Part shown: positions 38,803-46,760 of the stretch, piece after piece
How positions within the stretch are numbered: the stretch's first letter is position 1
Layout: the number at the start of each line of letters is the position of its first letter
From: Candidatus Ruthturnera sp. Tsphm01
Lineage (GTDB): Bacteria; Pseudomonadota; Gammaproteobacteria; PS1; Pseudothioglobaceae
Reading direction: 5' to 3'
Assembly (NCBI GenBank): GCA_030142985.1
Contig: CP125320.1
Location: 1,245,639 to 1,309,638, forward strand
Length of the DNA: 64,000 bases
The notes under the pieces: model-generated
The model's input: the letters and a program-made list of their open reading frames with translations, nothing else
What the model was told of the DNA's origin: nothing
Database searches by the model: none
Made by a program: the position numbers and the translations under genes

Positions 38803-40500
38803 ATGAAAGAACAATTACAAAGAATATTAAAGCAAGCGCTAAACTCATTAGTGAATGAGGGTGTACTTGAGAGCGCGCCTGAGAAGATTCGTATTGATCA
38901 TTCCAAGGACAAAACCCAAGGAGATTTTGCCTCAAACATTGCCATGGTTTTGGCAAAGCGAGCAGGGCTGATTCCGAAAGTATTAGCACAAAAAATTATT
39001 GACAACTTGGGTGATAACACGCAGATTGATAAAGTGCAAATTGCAGGTCCTGGGTTTATTAACTTTTTTATTTCCCAAGGTGAAAACATACAAATAATTG
39101 ATCGAATTATTAATCAAGCAGAGCATTATGGGAAAGCTGACGTAGGCAAAGGTCAGCGCATATTGCTGGAGTTTGTATCTGCCAACCCAACTGGTCCACT
39201 TCATGTGGGGCATGGCCGTGGGGCGGCGTATGGGGCAACAGTTGCTAATCTTTTGCGTGCAGTAGGGTTTGAAGTTGACAATGAATATTATGTGAATGAT
39301 GCAGGTCGGCAGATGGATATTTTGGCGACTTCAGTTTACTTGCGTTATGTTGATACTGAGCAATTCCCAGATAATGGCTATAAGGGTGATTATATCTTTA
39401 ATATTGCTAAAGATATTAGTGGTGTAAAAAAGTGTGATATTTTCGATGGTGTTTACAAAGATGAGAAAAACGGTGGCGACAAGGAAAAGCATATTGATGA
39501 TTTGATTGCGTGTGCCAAATCTCAATTAGGGCATGATTACAAAAAAATCTTTGATTTGGCGATTAATAATATTTTGAGTGGCATTAAAATTGATTTGGCT
39601 GAGTTTGGTGTTGAATATCAGCAGTGGTTTTCTGAGCAATCTTTGGTAAATAGTGGCTTGAGCAAAGAAACCGTGAAAAAATTACAGAACTCAGGATATA
39701 TTTATGAAAAAGAAGGCGCACTTTGGTTTAAAACCACTGATTTTGGCGATGATTTAGACCGTGTAGTGGTTCGGGAAAACGGGATACACACTTATTTTGC
39801 CTCTGATATTGCCTATCATCTTGAGAAGTTTGAACGTGGTTATGACAAAATTATCAACATTTGGGGTGCTGACCATCATGGTTATATTGCTAGGGTTAGG
39901 GCTTCTATTAGCGCATTGGGTCACAATCCCGATAAATTAGAGATTTTATTAGTACAATTTGCCAACCTGTATCGAGACGGTGAGAAAGTCGCAATGTCAA
40001 CTAGAAGTGGCTCGTTTGTAACACTTGAAGAGTTGCGCCATGAAGTGGGTAATGATGCGGCACGTTTTTTCTATATTTTGCGTAAATCAGAACAACACAT
40101 GGATTTTGACCTAGATTTAGCCAAATCAAAAAGCAATGAAAATCCTGTGTTTTATATTCAATATGCGCACGCACGCATTTGTTCCGTGTTAGACAAAGCG
40201 CAAGACAATCAAACGCCAGATTTAGTATTACTTAATAATGAATATGAACAAGCCCTAATTAAACAACTAAACCGTTATTCAGACGTGATTAAAAATGCCG
40301 CCATCAATTATGAACCACACGTTTTAGCCTATTATTTGCGTGATTTGGCTGGCGATTTCCACAGTTATTACAATAATTGCGAGTTTTTAATTGATGATAA
40401 AATCTTGCAAGCCAGTCGTCTGCAACTCATTATCGCCATAAGACAAATACTTCGTAATGGATTGGGCTTATTGGGCGTGTCTGCACCTGATAAAATGTGA
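38803..40500 (+). CDS. argS: Arginine-tRNA ligase
   Basis: ArgRS charges tRNA-Arg. The 565-residue class I enzyme has the N-terminal Add-1 domain, the HIGH-like motif [45 protein letters not shown] and [11 protein letters not shown] in place of KMSKS, and the C-terminal DALR anticodon domain. It follows polA by 6 bp. Just 3 bp after its stop lies the chimeric ATPase/transposase frame, so an unrelated gene was once immediately downstream. Confidence 0.97.
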   Translation: MKEQLQRILKQALNSLVNEGVLESAPEKIRIDHSKDKTQGDFASNIAMVLAKRAGLIPKVLAQKIIDNLGDNTQIDKVQIAGPGFINFFISQGENIQIIDRIINQAEHYGKADVGKGQRILLEFVSANPTGPLHVGHGRGAAYGATVANLLRAVGFEVDNEYYVNDAGRQMDILATSVYLRYVDTEQFPDNGYKGDYIFNIAKDISGVKKCDIFDGVYKDEKNGGDKEKHIDDLIACAKSQLGHDYKKIFDLAINNILSGIKIDLAEFGVEYQQWFSEQSLVNSGLSKETVKKLQNSGYIYEKEGALWFKTTDFGDDLDRVVVRENGIHTYFASDIAYHLEKFERGYDKIINIWGADHHGYIARVRASISALGHNPDKLEILLVQFANLYRDGEKVAMSTRSGSFVTLEELRHEVGNDAARFFYILRKSEQHMDFDLDLAKSKSNENPVFYIQYAHARICSVLDKAQDNQTPDLVLLNNEYEQALIKQLNRYSDVIKNAAINYEPHVLAYYLRDLAGDFHSYYNNCEFLIDDKILQASRLQLIIAIRQILRNGLGLLGVSAPDKM

Positions 40501-40503
40501 ACT

Positions 40504-41079
40504 ATGGATAATTTATCGCACATTAAAATCAAAGGCTTTAAGTCTATTAAAGAGTTAGATTTAGAAATGAAACCAATTAATGTTTTGATTGGCGCTAATG
40601 GCTCGGGCAAGAGTAATTTTATTTCTATTTTTAAGTTGTTTGAAAATATAAACAACAAAAGACTACAAGAATATTTAATTAATGGTGGTGGTGCAGATGG
40701 CTTCTTACATTTTGGCAGTAAAATCACGGAGGAAATTTTAATAGATGTAACAATTGGAAAAAACAAATATTGTGCATTATTATCAAAAAATGATGAAAAA
40801 CTAGGCAAAGAAAATAATAAAATATTGCACCGTGCCTACAGAAACAAGCCTTTAACCAAGCAACAGAAACAAGAGAATAAACAACGCTCATCCATTCGCT
40901 ATATTGTTGAGCGCACTTTTGGACTACTTAAGCTTCATCACGAATTAGCCAAGGCAAGATACCTTGGACTAGAAAGAAACAAAACCAGAGCGCAACTAAT
41001 TGCCATGAGTCACAACCTTAAAACTGGAATGAGCATTTTTAAACAGATGCGAGACTTACAGGATTGTTGCGTCCAATGA
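40504..41079 (+). pseudogene. Chimeric frame: AAA-ATPase N-terminus fused to IS5 transposase C-terminus
   Basis: The first 95 residues or so belong to an AAA-family (RecF/SMC-like, AAA_21) ATPase: HIKIKGFKSIKELDLEM, then Walker A LIGANGSGKSNFISIF. The last 97 or so residues are the C-terminal transposase segment from the IS5-type element (NDEKLGKENNK to DLQDCCVQ), joined in frame at about 40789. All downstream ATPase motifs (signature, Walker B) are lost, so the ATPase is dead. Related ATPases take part in phage defence or DNA repair, but the fragment does not say which. The frame is open and could still be translated as a 191-residue hybrid. Confidence 0.88.
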
Positions 41080-41228
41080 GTGGCAAAAGGGTAAAAATAG
41101 AAAAATGTGGCGATGAAAACTCAGATAAGCAAGATGTTTTTTAGGTTTTTATAGAAAAATAGGGAAAATTTTGAAAGATTGTAAAAGTTTAAATTAGGAT
41201 GGGAAATTATGAATTATACAAAGGTCTC
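40789..41228 (+). mobile_element. 3'-terminal fragment of the IS5-type element
   Basis: This stretch matches about 16104-16553 of the complete IS5 copy, including its right end GGTCTC, with a few substitutions and a small internal deletion near 41170. The left part of the element is missing. Its left breakpoint (AATGATGAAAAACT) falls at almost the same internal base as the deletion junction of the copy at 57330-58325. Confidence 0.88.
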
Positions 41229-41281
41229 AAATAGTTAATAATGCCCTAATGAAATGTAATATTATAAATTGTATTAATACC

Positions 41282-41303
41282 ATCTTCTCCTATATGAGAA
41301 GAT
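41282..41303 (+). terminator. Hairpin in front of the 41308 gene
   Basis: ATCTTCTC (41282-41289) and GAGAAGAT (41296-41303) form an 8-bp stem with a 6-base loop, followed by TTTTA. It looks like a terminator for transcripts coming from argS and the chimera. It lies only four bases before the next ATG and leaves no ribosome-binding site, so that start may be wrong. Confidence 0.55.
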
Positions 41304-41307
41304 TTTA

Positions 41308-41796
41308 ATGATCTGCCTATTTGGAGCATGCATCATAGCGGCACAGATATTAGATGGTGGAACGTATGCAGAACACACACCTGTAGTGGCGGTTGATACT
41401 GCAAAAGTGACACACAATATCGCCCATTTTTATAAAGTAGAAAATCATCAATTTAATATAAATGGTTATTTAATATTAAATACCGATACTCGTATTGACC
41501 TTAACTATGACAATGGCTTAAAGTCTCAGAAAAGAACAAGGTCTAAGGCGTTAACAGTAGGTATAACTCAACTGTCTTTTATTGATAACAATAGTCATGT
41601 TGTCTTTGGGGTGTCTACTAAATTAGGTGGCAAAATAACAGAGACTTCTTGTACGGATGATAGTGGTATGGACAAGCAGTTCTTCTGTAACAATCTAGCC
41701 ACATCACAACCATTTGAGCAGCCTAAGTACAGCAAGAATACAAAGATATCTATCAATTATGAACATAAATTTAACTGGCCATTTAAGCCAAAATAG
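41308..41796 (+). CDS. Hypothetical secreted protein preceding the subtilisin-like lipoprotein
   Basis: The 162-residue product is not recognised. A short hydrophobic N-terminus (MICLFGACIIAAQIL) could be a signal peptide, and the rest is beta-rich and polar, with two Cys (TETSCTDD, QFFCNN) and alternating strands such as KISINYEHKF near the C-terminus. It ends 9 bp before the peptidase gene, with GGAGAG between, so the two are likely co-transcribed. It could be an inhibitor, chaperone or surface partner of the protease; nothing in the sequence decides. The start is doubtful because a hairpin abuts it. Confidence 0.55.
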   Translation: MICLFGACIIAAQILDGGTYAEHTPVVAVDTAKVTHNIAHFYKVENHQFNINGYLILNTDTRIDLNYDNGLKSQKRTRSKALTVGITQLSFIDNNSHVVFGVSTKLGGKITETSCTDDSGMDKQFFCNNLATSQPFEQPKYSKNTKISINYEHKFNWPFKPK

Positions 41797-41805
41797 GAGA
41801 GAAGT

Positions 41806-42825
41806 ATGAGTAGTAATAAAATAATAGCACTAGCAGGATTAACATTATTATTAACAGGTTGCGGCAGTGGTTACAACGTACAACCAACTGTAATTGATAG
41901 TTTTGATATGACAGAATCGCTTGCAGATAGCAAAAAAGGCGCTACATACTTATCTGAATTTTTAATAAGTAGGGGCGCTAAAAATACAACTGTTTCTGAT
42001 TTATATTCTAGAGGAGATGTGACTGGTCTTGAGAGTGCTCATAGTAGTGGCTGGACGGGAAAAGGAAAAACCATTACTGTATTGGATGTTAATTTTGATC
42101 ATAATAAAGGACACGGTAGAAATGTTAGTGATATTGCTGGATTGGTTGCACCAGGAGCAAGTAAAAATGAATTTGTATTCCGCGGTCAGCTAAATGCAGA
42201 TAAATGGCTTATTACAATGAATTCTGATGTTGTCACAACTTCACTTGGATTTTCCCCTTCAGGAGTTGAATCAGATGGAGCGCTCAAGTCAAGAATTAAT
42301 GACTTTATACGAGATATAGAGAGTTCAGATGCTGTTTTCACTGTTGCTGCCCAGCATTCTAATTGGGATGGAGATAGAGATGGTACAGATATAGATGGTA
42401 GAGGTGGTTTTACGAACTGCCCTAATTCTGGGGTAATAACTATAGCTGATTGTAATACTTGGGCAGCATATGATTTAGATAATGACAATGTTATATATGT
42501 AGGGGAAGTAAATAGCGAGAATGAAATCCCAATTTGGTCTAATCAAGCTGGTGATGCTCATAAAAATCAGTTTATTGTTACCTCTTCTGATGAAATAACA
42601 ACAGCCAGTAATGGAGAACCAAAGGGCAATTCATATGCCGCGCCTCGTGTGGCTGGTGCAAGTGCTTTGGTTCGCCAAAAGTTCCCTAGTCTTACAGGGT
42701 CACAAGCAGCTACAGTTATTCTACATACGGCAGATGATTTAGGTGCTGCTGGTGTTGATGCTGTGTATGGACATGGAAAGCTTAATGTGGGCAAAGCATT
42801 GGCTCCAGTCGGCAATCTACATTAA
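41806..42825 (+). CDS. Subtilisin-like (S8) serine peptidase lipoprotein
   Basis: The 339-residue protein has a lipoprotein signal (GLTLLLTGC, lipid Cys at 19). The S8 catalytic triad can be placed: Asp in ITVLDVNFDHN (about 94), His in GHGRNVSDIAG (about 103) and Ser in GNSYAAPRVAGASALVRQ (about 276). The Asp-His spacing is short. The usual AAGN oxyanion segment reads AAQHSNWDG, so the oxyanion residue may be replaced. The end GHGKLNVGKALAPVG resembles passenger domains of autotransporter subtilases, but no beta-barrel follows. It is probably anchored at the cell surface or periplasmic face. Context is accessory. Confidence 0.82.
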   Translation: MSSNKIIALAGLTLLLTGCGSGYNVQPTVIDSFDMTESLADSKKGATYLSEFLISRGAKNTTVSDLYSRGDVTGLESAHSSGWTGKGKTITVLDVNFDHNKGHGRNVSDIAGLVAPGASKNEFVFRGQLNADKWLITMNSDVVTTSLGFSPSGVESDGALKSRINDFIRDIESSDAVFTVAAQHSNWDGDRDGTDIDGRGGFTNCPNSGVITIADCNTWAAYDLDNDNVIYVGEVNSENEIPIWSNQAGDAHKNQFIVTSSDEITTASNGEPKGNSYAAPRVAGASALVRQKFPSLTGSQAATVILHTADDLGAAGVDAVYGHGKLNVGKALAPVGNLH

Positions 42826-43003
42826 AACAATAAAATTATCTAAAGTTTCATTATTACAGCATTTGTAATGTGGTATGCTTCTTACCAATTTTCCATAACT
42901 TGTTGTTTTAACAACAGAAAGTGGCACACATCAGGACCTGATGCCTGCTAGATAATCTTCAGCCGAAAGCCTGCTAGTCAAGCAGACAATCCTCCAAGAG
43001 AAT

Positions 43004-43035
43004 ATAACGCTTACCCTAACAGGTTCGTTATTTTT
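43004..43035 (+). promoter_or_regulatory. Hairpin leader before alpA fragment
   Basis: ATAACG (43004-43009) and CGTTAT (43026-43031) form a stem followed by a T-run to 43035, resembling a terminator or attenuator, and a strong GGAGG lies at 43049-43053 before the ATG. Upstream (42940-42990) there are repeated CCTGCTAG and complementary CTGCTAG/AGCAG segments, suggesting a folded leader RNA. The 236-bp gap after the peptidase gene otherwise holds no gene. Confidence 0.5.
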
Positions 43036-43061
43036 ACATCTTTACTTTGGAGGTATTCATA

Positions 43062-43178
43062 ATGGATAACCAAATAATAAAATTACCAACTGTTATAAAG
43101 CTGGGTACTTTAAGTAGTGCAACCATCTATCGTCTTATTAAAAAAGGTAAATTTCCAAAGCAGCTCAAGCTTTATTAG
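43062..43178 (+). pseudogene. AlpA-family phage regulator, N-terminal fragment
   Basis: This 38-codon frame encodes MDNQIIKLPTVIKLGTLSSA then TIYRLIKKGKFPKQLKL, the helix-turn-helix opening of AlpA-type regulators, which control excision of P4-like satellites and integrative elements. Family members continue for 25-35 more residues; here the frame stops where an integrase fragment from the opposite strand begins. A strong GGAGG precedes the ATG. It marks a dead mobile island. Confidence 0.8.
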
Positions 43179-43254
43179 AATCTGTATGTGCAAGCTGACG
43201 TTCAATAACATCATCTCTAAAACCTAGTTCATTAAGTCTTGATGCTATATGTCT
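43165..43254 (-). pseudogene. P4-type tyrosine recombinase, C-terminal fragment
   Basis: The minus strand reads RHIASRLNELGFRDDVIERQ followed by LAHTDSNKA and a stop. This matches the conserved C-terminal block of P4-family integrases (ASTLLNE.G...D.IERQLAH...N.VR). It runs into the alpA fragment at one side and the IS481-type end TTTAGTCCCATACAATAATG at the other. The N-terminal fragment of a similar integrase lies after ssrA at 55681 and abuts the same IS end. Confidence 0.75.
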
Positions 43255-43259
43255 AAGTA

Positions 43260-44200
43260 TTTAGTCCCATACAATAATGTGATGAAATACAACAATTTAA
43301 CAAAAGCAAAACTATGGGACAAATACTTCACAGGCGTGCTACTACAACACAAGAAATCAGGAACAAAATTAAACAAGAGAAAGGAGCTATTAGTTCCATT
43401 GCCAAAAAATATAACATTGCCTGGAGTGCCGCAAAGAAATGGCAAAGTCGTGATACCCTTGAAGATAAACCAATGGGAAATGGTAGAGCAAACTCAAATT
43501 TAACGCTTGATGAAGATTGGCTAATATGCGAAGTTCGCAAGCTCACCTGGCTACCACTTGATGATCTTTGGTTATTGCTACAATCTATGTTTCCAAAACT
43601 CTCTAGTAGTGCACTACATAGAGTGTTGCAATATTATGGCATTAGTAAAAAACCAAAAGAATTACAACAAAAACCACAACGCTCAAAGTTTAAATCTTAT
43701 GAAATTGTCTACCTGCATATTGATATTACTGATTTTTGGCTTGAGAAAAAGAAATGGTCTTTGTTTGTAGCGATTGATAGGGAAACTAAATTTACCTATT
43801 GTGAAATATTTTCCAAAAAGACCATGCAAAACGCAATTACTTTTTTTTTGAAAAACACTTATAAGTTTTTCCCTTATAAAATCCATACTATATTGACAGA
43901 CAATGGGTTACAGTTTAGTTATAAAGCATTAGCAAAAGACTTAAAAACAAACAAAATTCATCCCTTTGATAAGCTTTGTGAAATGCAGGGTACTGAGCAT
44001 AGATTAACCAAATTTGCTCATCCTTGGACTAATGGACAAGTAGAAAAAATGAATCATATCATCAAGTCTGCAACACTAAAGCTGTTTCATTATGAAGGCA
44101 TTGATGAATATTCAAAGCATTTGGCAAAGTTTTTGAATTATTATAACTTTGAGATGAAATTAAAAAGCCTAGGGTTTAAATCTCCTTATGGTATGATTAT
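43260..44200 (+). mobile_element. IS481-type element, right end missing
   Basis: The left end TTTAGTCCCATACAATAATG (43260-43279) recurs at 55769-55788 next to another integrase fragment, identifying it as the element terminus. The body holds one transposase gene. On the right, the element stops inside the transposase C-terminus where an attC-like site begins, so the right end is lost. The exact right boundary is approximate. Confidence 0.7.
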
Positions 44201-44216
44201 TCCAGCCGACCGCTAA
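43314..44216 (+). CDS. IS481-family transposase, C-terminus altered at an attC junction
   Basis: The 300-residue protein has an N-terminal helix-turn-helix (SIAKKYNIAWSAAKKWQSR), then the DDE core: YLHIDITDFWLEKKKWSLFVA, ILTDNGLQFSYKA and HPWTNGQVEKMNHIIKSAT. The last residues PADR are encoded by an attC-like palindrome rather than by the IS. Usual family members have a few more C-terminal residues after PYG. It may be catalytically intact, but the element cannot move without its right end. Confidence 0.88.
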   Translation: MGQILHRRATTTQEIRNKIKQEKGAISSIAKKYNIAWSAAKKWQSRDTLEDKPMGNGRANSNLTLDEDWLICEVRKLTWLPLDDLWLLLQSMFPKLSSSALHRVLQYYGISKKPKELQQKPQRSKFKSYEIVYLHIDITDFWLEKKKWSLFVAIDRETKFTYCEIFSKKTMQNAITFFLKNTYKFFPYKIHTILTDNGLQFSYKALAKDLKTNKIHPFDKLCEMQGTEHRLTKFAHPWTNGQVEKMNHIIKSATLKLFHYEGIDEYSKHLAKFLNYYNFEMKLKSLGFKSPYGMIIPADR

Positions 44217-44243
44217 CGTGGCAGCTGAATTCAAACGTTAACA
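44199..44243 (+). other. attC-like integron recombination site, left part lost
   Basis: ATTCCAGCCGACCGC, a central TAACGTG, GCAGCTGAATTCAAACG and the terminal GTTAACA resemble the inner stem and right (R') side of integron attC sites. The left TAAC-type box is missing, replaced by the IS481 transposase end. The sequence closely parallels the complete site at 44895 (CCAGCTGAC...GTCAGCTGAATTCAA). A cassette gene begins 13 bp downstream. Confidence 0.65.
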
Positions 44244-44256
44244 TTAGGGATGTGGT

Positions 44257-44721
44257 ATGATAAAAAAAACGTTATTTTGTTGTATGGTGCTGTTCTACGG
44301 CTTGGTTTATGCTGCAGAGCCAGTTAACAAAAGTTTTTGGGATAATATTGCTATTGGCGGTTACGACGCTGTTGCCTACCATGAGCCTGATAACATAAAA
44401 CAACATAAAGCAATACAAGGTGATAGTTCATATCAATATAATTGGAAAAATGCAAAATGGTATTTTTCTAGTAAAAATAATCTTGACATGTTTATCAAAA
44501 ATCCAGATAAATACGCACCGATGTATAACGGATATTGTTCAAATGCACTTAGTTTAGGAGAGGGCTTAGTTAAAACTGATGGTACGCATTGGCAAATTTT
44601 TTCTGACAAACTACATCTTTTTTACTCAGCTCAAGGACGTAATCGTTGGGTTGAAGGTGATTATATGAAATATAAAAAAGTTGCAGATAAAGCATGGAAA
44701 GCAATCATTGAAGGGTATTAA
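44257..44721 (+). CDS. Secreted YHS-domain protein, likely integron cassette gene
   Basis: The 154-residue protein has a signal peptide (KKTLFCCMVLFYGLVYAAEP) and a YHS-type domain: GGYDAVAYHEPDNI, KWYFSSKNNLDMFIKNPDKY and YNGYCSNALSLG. YHS domains bind metal or occur in metal-handling and electron-transfer proteins; a specific role cannot be given. AGGGA lies just upstream of the ATG. It sits between two attC-like sites in the orientation expected of a gene cassette. Confidence 0.82.
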   Translation: MIKKTLFCCMVLFYGLVYAAEPVNKSFWDNIAIGGYDAVAYHEPDNIKQHKAIQGDSSYQYNWKNAKWYFSSKNNLDMFIKNPDKYAPMYNGYCSNALSLGEGLVKTDGTHWQIFSDKLHLFYSAQGRNRWVEGDYMKYKKVADKAWKAIIEGY

Positions 44722-44724
44722 AAA

Positions 44725-44871
44725 ATGAAAACAAAATATTTATTAATATTGCTTGTAATAATCGCATTAGTAATGATGCTATTTAGTATGTTAAATAATA
44801 TTATTCCTCCATTATTGACTGGCATTGGCTTCATCATTATTGCCATAATATTTTTTAATAAGAAATATTAA
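44725..44871 (+). CDS. Small two-segment membrane protein (48 aa)
   Basis: The frame starts 3 bp after the YHS stop and encodes MKTKYLLILLVIIALVMMLF, a short Asn/Pro turn, then a second hydrophobic stretch (TGIGFIIIAIIFFNKKY). Two membrane helices are likely. A possible RBS is AAGGG within the end of the YHS gene, about 8 bases before the ATG. It fits within the same cassette, before attC. No homologue is recognised; it could be a partner of the YHS protein. Confidence 0.55.
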   Translation: MKTKYLLILLVIIALVMMLFSMLNNIIPPLLTGIGFIIIAIIFFNKKY

Positions 44872-44894
44872 TTAGTATTTTTTTGCAGCAAAAA

Positions 44895-44951
44895 TACTAA
44901 CAAATCATTCCAGCTGACCGCTTACGCGTCAGCTGAATTCAAGCGTTATGT
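44895..44951 (+). other. attC-like integron recombination site (complete)
   Basis: The site starts at ACTAAC (44896-44901), runs through AAATCATTC, stem CAGCTGAC (44911-44918), loop CGCTTACGC, complementary GTCAGCTG (44928-44935), AATTCAAGC and ends in GTTATG (44945-44950). The 8-bp central stem is perfect and the outer boxes are spaced as in short attC sites of about 55-60 bp. It follows the YHS and small membrane protein genes in the correct orientation. Immediately after it a truncated transposase starts. Confidence 0.75.
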
Positions 44952-45604
44952 TTCTAGGAAAAACGGTTGATAACACTGTACAAGAGAAGAATATCACCTT
45001 CCCAACCGACTCAAAGTTGCTTAACAAGGCTAGAATAAATTTAGTCAAAGTCGCCAAAGCACACAATATCAATCTCAGACAAAATTATAATCAAAAATGC
45101 AAAACCCATGTCTTAATGGCAGGACGCTAAGCAATTCAAAAGAATGCGGGCAATGAATAAGAAATTAAAGAGCAGACTGGGTAGAATTGTTCGAAACATT
45201 GAACGCCAATTACCAGCAGACAATCCATTGCTGCAATAAACCTTTAATCTGGGTTTAGCGCAAGCCAAGCAGCTAATTAACCAACAACAAAATAGCAAAA
45301 GCAAGGCGCACAAAAAGTATGAGTTTGGGGTTAAGACATCAATTGCTGTTACCAACAAAGAGAGTTTTACAATTGGAGCGATAAGCTGTCCAAATAACCC
45401 TTATGATGGACACACCTTGAAACAACAATTGGTTCAGGTTCAAGACTTGGTGGGCAAGCACAATAAAATCAAACAATGCTTTGTGGACAGAGGTTATCGA
45501 GGACATAGCATTAAAGACATTCAAGTATTCATCTCAGGACAAAAGCGCTGGGTAACAAGCAGTATTAAAAGACTGCTCAAACGCAGAAGTGCCATAGAGC
45601 CTGA
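44948..45604 (+). pseudogene. Degenerate IS5-like transposase, 5' part (split by IS3 copy 2)
   Basis: Three pieces of one transposase are readable: TVDNTVQEKNITFPTDSKLL..., then after a frameshift near 45127 AKQFKRMRAMNKKLKSRLGR... to a stop codon at about 45237, then SKAHKKYEFGVKTSIAVTNK and CFVDRGYRGHSI. The pattern is that of another IS5-family (or IS1182-like) transposase, different from the 15370 type. The N-terminus is absent: the coding sequence begins inside the attC R' box. At 45604 it is interrupted by the IS3 element and resumes at 46809. Confidence 0.85.
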
Positions 45605-45675
45605 TGTAATCCTCCCAAAAATTAACACCCAATAAAAGTAGAATTTTCTTATAATCAAAACATAAGGAGATTCAA

Positions 45676-45942
45676 ATGAAAACAACACGTAAATCAGATT
45701 CACAAATCATGCAAATTCTTAATCAAGCACAAGCAGGTACGCCAGTATCTGAACTATGCAGAGAGCACAGTATGAGCAGTGCCACTTTTTATAAATGGCG
45801 TGCTAAATATGGCGGCATGGATACATCAATGATAACTAGACTTAAAGAACTTGAAGCAGAGAATACAAGGCTTAAGAAGATGTACGCCGATGAGCGCTTA
45901 AAGGCAATGATTGTACAAGAGGCATTAACAAAAAAGTTTTAA
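45676..45942 (+). CDS. IS3-family transposase OrfA
   Basis: The product is identical to that of the copy at 14538-14804: helix-turn-helix at the N-terminus (SDSQIMQILNQAQAGTPVSE) and a Leu-zipper-like helix (LKELEAENTRLKKMYADERL). Stop codon TAA at 45940 comes directly after the slippery sequence, so most ribosomes make OrfA alone and a fraction make OrfAB. Confidence 0.94.
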   Translation: MKTTRKSDSQIMQILNQAQAGTPVSELCREHSMSSATFYKWRAKYGGMDTSMITRLKELEAENTRLKKMYADERLKAMIVQEALTKKF

Positions 45943-45962
45943 GACCATCTTTACGTAAGAAG
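45930..45962 (+). other. Programmed -1 frameshift signal for OrfAB
   Basis: A AAA AAG (45930-45936) is in the correct register of the orfA frame (ACA AAA AAG TTT TAA). A stem-loop follows immediately: GACCATCTT and AAGATGGTC pair over 9 bp around TACGTAAG. Slipping back one base continues as VLRPSLRKKMVKQS into orfB. This is the standard IS3 mechanism and gives the full-length transposase. Confidence 0.85.
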
Positions 45963-46760
45963 ATGGTCAAGCAGAGTATCAACAAACACAGAGTAACAGC
46001 ACGATTAGCTTGCCAGGCTTTTAAGATCAGCGAGACATGTTATCGGTACGAGCCAAAGTTATCATCCGAGAATGAACTAATTGCTGATTGGTTATTGCGA
46101 TTAACCACAACACACAAGCAATGGGGATTTGGATTGTGCTTTATGTATTTACGTAACATAAAAGGTTTTAGGTGGAATCACAAGCGTGTGTATCGTATTT
46201 ACAGGCAACTAGAACTCAATCTTAGGATTAAGCCTAGAAGAAGAATCAAACGCGATAAGCCACAAGCTTTAAGCGTACCAATGACAATCAATCAAATTTG
46301 GTCAATGGATTTTATGTCAGACTCTTTAAATACAGGTAGAAAAATTAGAACCTTTAATGTGATTGATGATTACAACAGAGAGTGTCTAAGCATTGAAATA
46401 GACCACTCATTACCAGCACAACGAGTGATTCAATCATTAGAGCAACTTATTCAATGGCGTAGCAAACCCAAAGCCATCAGATGTGATAATGGTCCAGAAT
46501 ATATATCTCATATACTCAGAGAATGGGCACAAGCAATGGATATTGAGCTTATGTATATACAACCAGGCAAACCAACCCAAAATGCCTATATAGAAAGATT
46601 TAACAGAACAGCAAGAAACGAATGGTTGAATATGCATATTTTTGATTCGATTGAGCACGCTCAATCGTTAGCAACACAATGGATGTGGGTATATAATAAC
46701 GAACGACCTCATAGTTCGATTGGTGGTATTCCACCAAGAAAGCTACTTGAGGCTATTTAA
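45963..46760 (+). CDS. IS3-family transposase OrfB (rve integrase core)
   Basis: The 265 residues are identical to those of copy 1, with the DDE residues in WSMDFMSD, CDNGPEYIS and YIERFNRTARN. The ATG at 45963 lies in the frame reached by the -1 shift, so independent initiation is not required. Complete identity of the two copies points to recent transposition. Confidence 0.95.
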   Translation: MVKQSINKHRVTARLACQAFKISETCYRYEPKLSSENELIADWLLRLTTTHKQWGFGLCFMYLRNIKGFRWNHKRVYRIYRQLELNLRIKPRRRIKRDKPQALSVPMTINQIWSMDFMSDSLNTGRKIRTFNVIDDYNRECLSIEIDHSLPAQRVIQSLEQLIQWRSKPKAIRCDNGPEYISHILREWAQAMDIELMYIQPGKPTQNAYIERFNRTARNEWLNMHIFDSIEHAQSLATQWMWVYNNERPHSSIGGIPPRKLLEAI

